From positions 1-6,037 of the forward strand of contig JASHYU010000252.1 in the NCBI GenBank assembly GCA_030042855.1: 6,037 nt of DNA, in the 5' to 3' direction. Position 1 is the stretch's first letter. Each line of letters starts with the position of its first letter. A model generated the notes under the pieces. The model did no database searches, had not been told where the DNA came from, and saw only the letters and a list, made by a program, of their open reading frames with translations. Source of the DNA: Thermoplasmata archaeon. GTDB taxonomy: Archaea > Thermoplasmatota > Thermoplasmata > UBA184. The translations under genes and the position numbers were made by a program. Shown here piece after piece: positions 5,534 through 6,037 of this stretch.

Positions 5534-6037
5534 ATGGCATCGGCGGGGCCGGGCCGGCCGCTCTCGATCCTCGTGCGCGACCTCGCGATCGCGCTGGCCG
5601 TCGGAATCCTCCTCTACGGGCTGTTCGTTCTCATCAATCGCCACCTGCTCGTCGTGTGGGGCCTCGCCGGTCCGGTCGTCCTGTTCCTTGAGGCCGGCGC
5701 GATCGTGCTGGTCGCCTATCTTCTCGCCCGCGCGATGAGCGGGGCGGCGACCTCGCTCATGCGCCGGCGGGGGCAGTATTCGCGTACCGCGGTCGTTCGC
5801 ATCTTCATCAACCTGCTCGTCGCCGGGGGAGCCGTCCTCGCGCTCTTCGGCCTCGCGGGCGTCTCGATCGAGTCTATCTTCCTCGGCAGTGCCCTCGCCG
5901 GGATCGTCCTCGGGCTCGCGGCGCAGACGGTGCTCGCGAACCTGTTCGCGGGCCTGCTCCTGATCGCCGCCGACCCGTTCCGACCGGGGGACCGCATCAA
6001 CATCGTCTCGGGCGGGCTCGGGGCGATGCCGCCCTCG
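5534..6037 (+). CDS. mscS: MscS-family mechanosensitive ion channel, N-terminal part, truncated by window edge
   Basis: Translation from ATG 5534 gives 168 codons open to the right edge. Hydrophobic segments lie at about 11-34, 46-67 and 88-109, followed by the pore-lining helix at about 113-146 (SALAGIVLGLAAQTVLANL at 119-137, then FAGLLLIAADPFRPGDRI). The last part, PFRPGDRI (148-155), is the usual junction to the cytoplasmic beta domain. Aligned by eye to E. coli MscS, I124 and L128 fall at the hydrophobic gate positions L105 and L109, Q131 matches Q112, and T132 replaces the hinge glycine G113. Family members open under membrane tension to release solutes on hypo-osmotic shock. The gene is divergent from the orc1/cdc6-like gene across a 93-bp spacer and has no Shine-Dalgarno, suggesting a leaderless transcript. 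The cytoplasmic cage domain is not visible. Confidence 0.9.
   Translation, partial: MASAGPGRPLSILVRDLAIALAVGILLYGLFVLINRHLLVVWGLAGPVVLFLEAGAIVLVAYLLARAMSGAATSLMRRRGQYSRTAVVRIFINLLVAGGAVLALFGLAGVSIESIFLGSALAGIVLGLAAQTVLANLFAGLLLIAADPFRPGDRINIVSGGLGAMPPS

Noticed and set aside
3612..5540. 642-codon minus-strand frame over the orc1/cdc6-like gene and hel308 3' end
   Set aside because: It is out of frame with the Orc1/Cdc6-like protein and gives low-complexity Arg/Pro/Gly-rich sequence; it is a shadow of the real genes.
5716..6003. 95-codon minus-strand frame inside mscS
   Set aside because: It is antisense to the conserved MscS pore region and shows no domain of its own.
1..6037. CRISPR arrays, tRNA or rRNA genes, insertion sequences, attachment sites
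   Set aside because: Almost all the DNA is covered by supported coding regions, and I saw no regularly spaced repeats, cloverleaf-like arms, transposase motifs or flanking long inverted repeats.

Overview
This 6.0 kb window is very GC-rich (about 70% by eye) and looks like archaeal chromosome. It holds a Hel308-type repair helicase, an Orc1/Cdc6-family replication initiator protein and an archaeal-style NFACT (RqcH/Rqc2) protein. The promoters resemble TATA boxes about 26 nt before start codons that lack Shine-Dalgarno sequences, as expected for leaderless archaeal transcripts. A GC-rich Thermoplasmata-like lineage is my best guess, but that is inference; nothing here fixes the taxon.

Layout, left to right. 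(1) Positions 1-822, minus strand: N-terminal 274 codons of an NFACT-family ribosome quality-control protein, running off the left edge. (2) A 69-bp divergent spacer with one palindromic TATA-like element, CCTTAAGG, placed to serve both directions. (3) Positions 892-2028, plus: a complete acyl-CoA dehydrogenase. (4) Positions 2053-4365, plus: a complete Hel308 superfamily 2 helicase, whose probable TATA box overlaps the stop codon of the dehydrogenase gene. (5) Positions 4220-5440, minus: an Orc1/Cdc6-like AAA+ protein, convergent with hel308 and overlapping it tail to tail by 146 bp. (6) A 93-bp AT-enriched spacer at 5441-5533, a divergent promoter region and possible origin-proximal segment. 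(7) Positions 5534-6037, plus: N-terminal 168 codons of an MscS-family mechanosensitive channel, running off the right edge.

The genes serve translation quality control, acyl-CoA oxidation, replication-fork repair, replication initiation and osmotic protection. They do not form one pathway; the only suggestive pairing is hel308 with orc1/cdc6. I found no RNA genes, CRISPR arrays, insertion sequences or phage genes.

The most interesting points are: the Orc1/Cdc6-like protein lacks the Walker A lysine (Thr instead) and has altered Walker B and sensor 1 positions; the reading-frame overlap of two DNA-maintenance genes through their disordered tails, including a degenerate PIP-like motif; an Asp-to-Glu change in the RqcH Asp-Arg motif; compact TATA signals shared between genes or overlapping a stop codon; and a marked excess of the palindrome CGATCG. 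I see no clearly novel multi-gene system.
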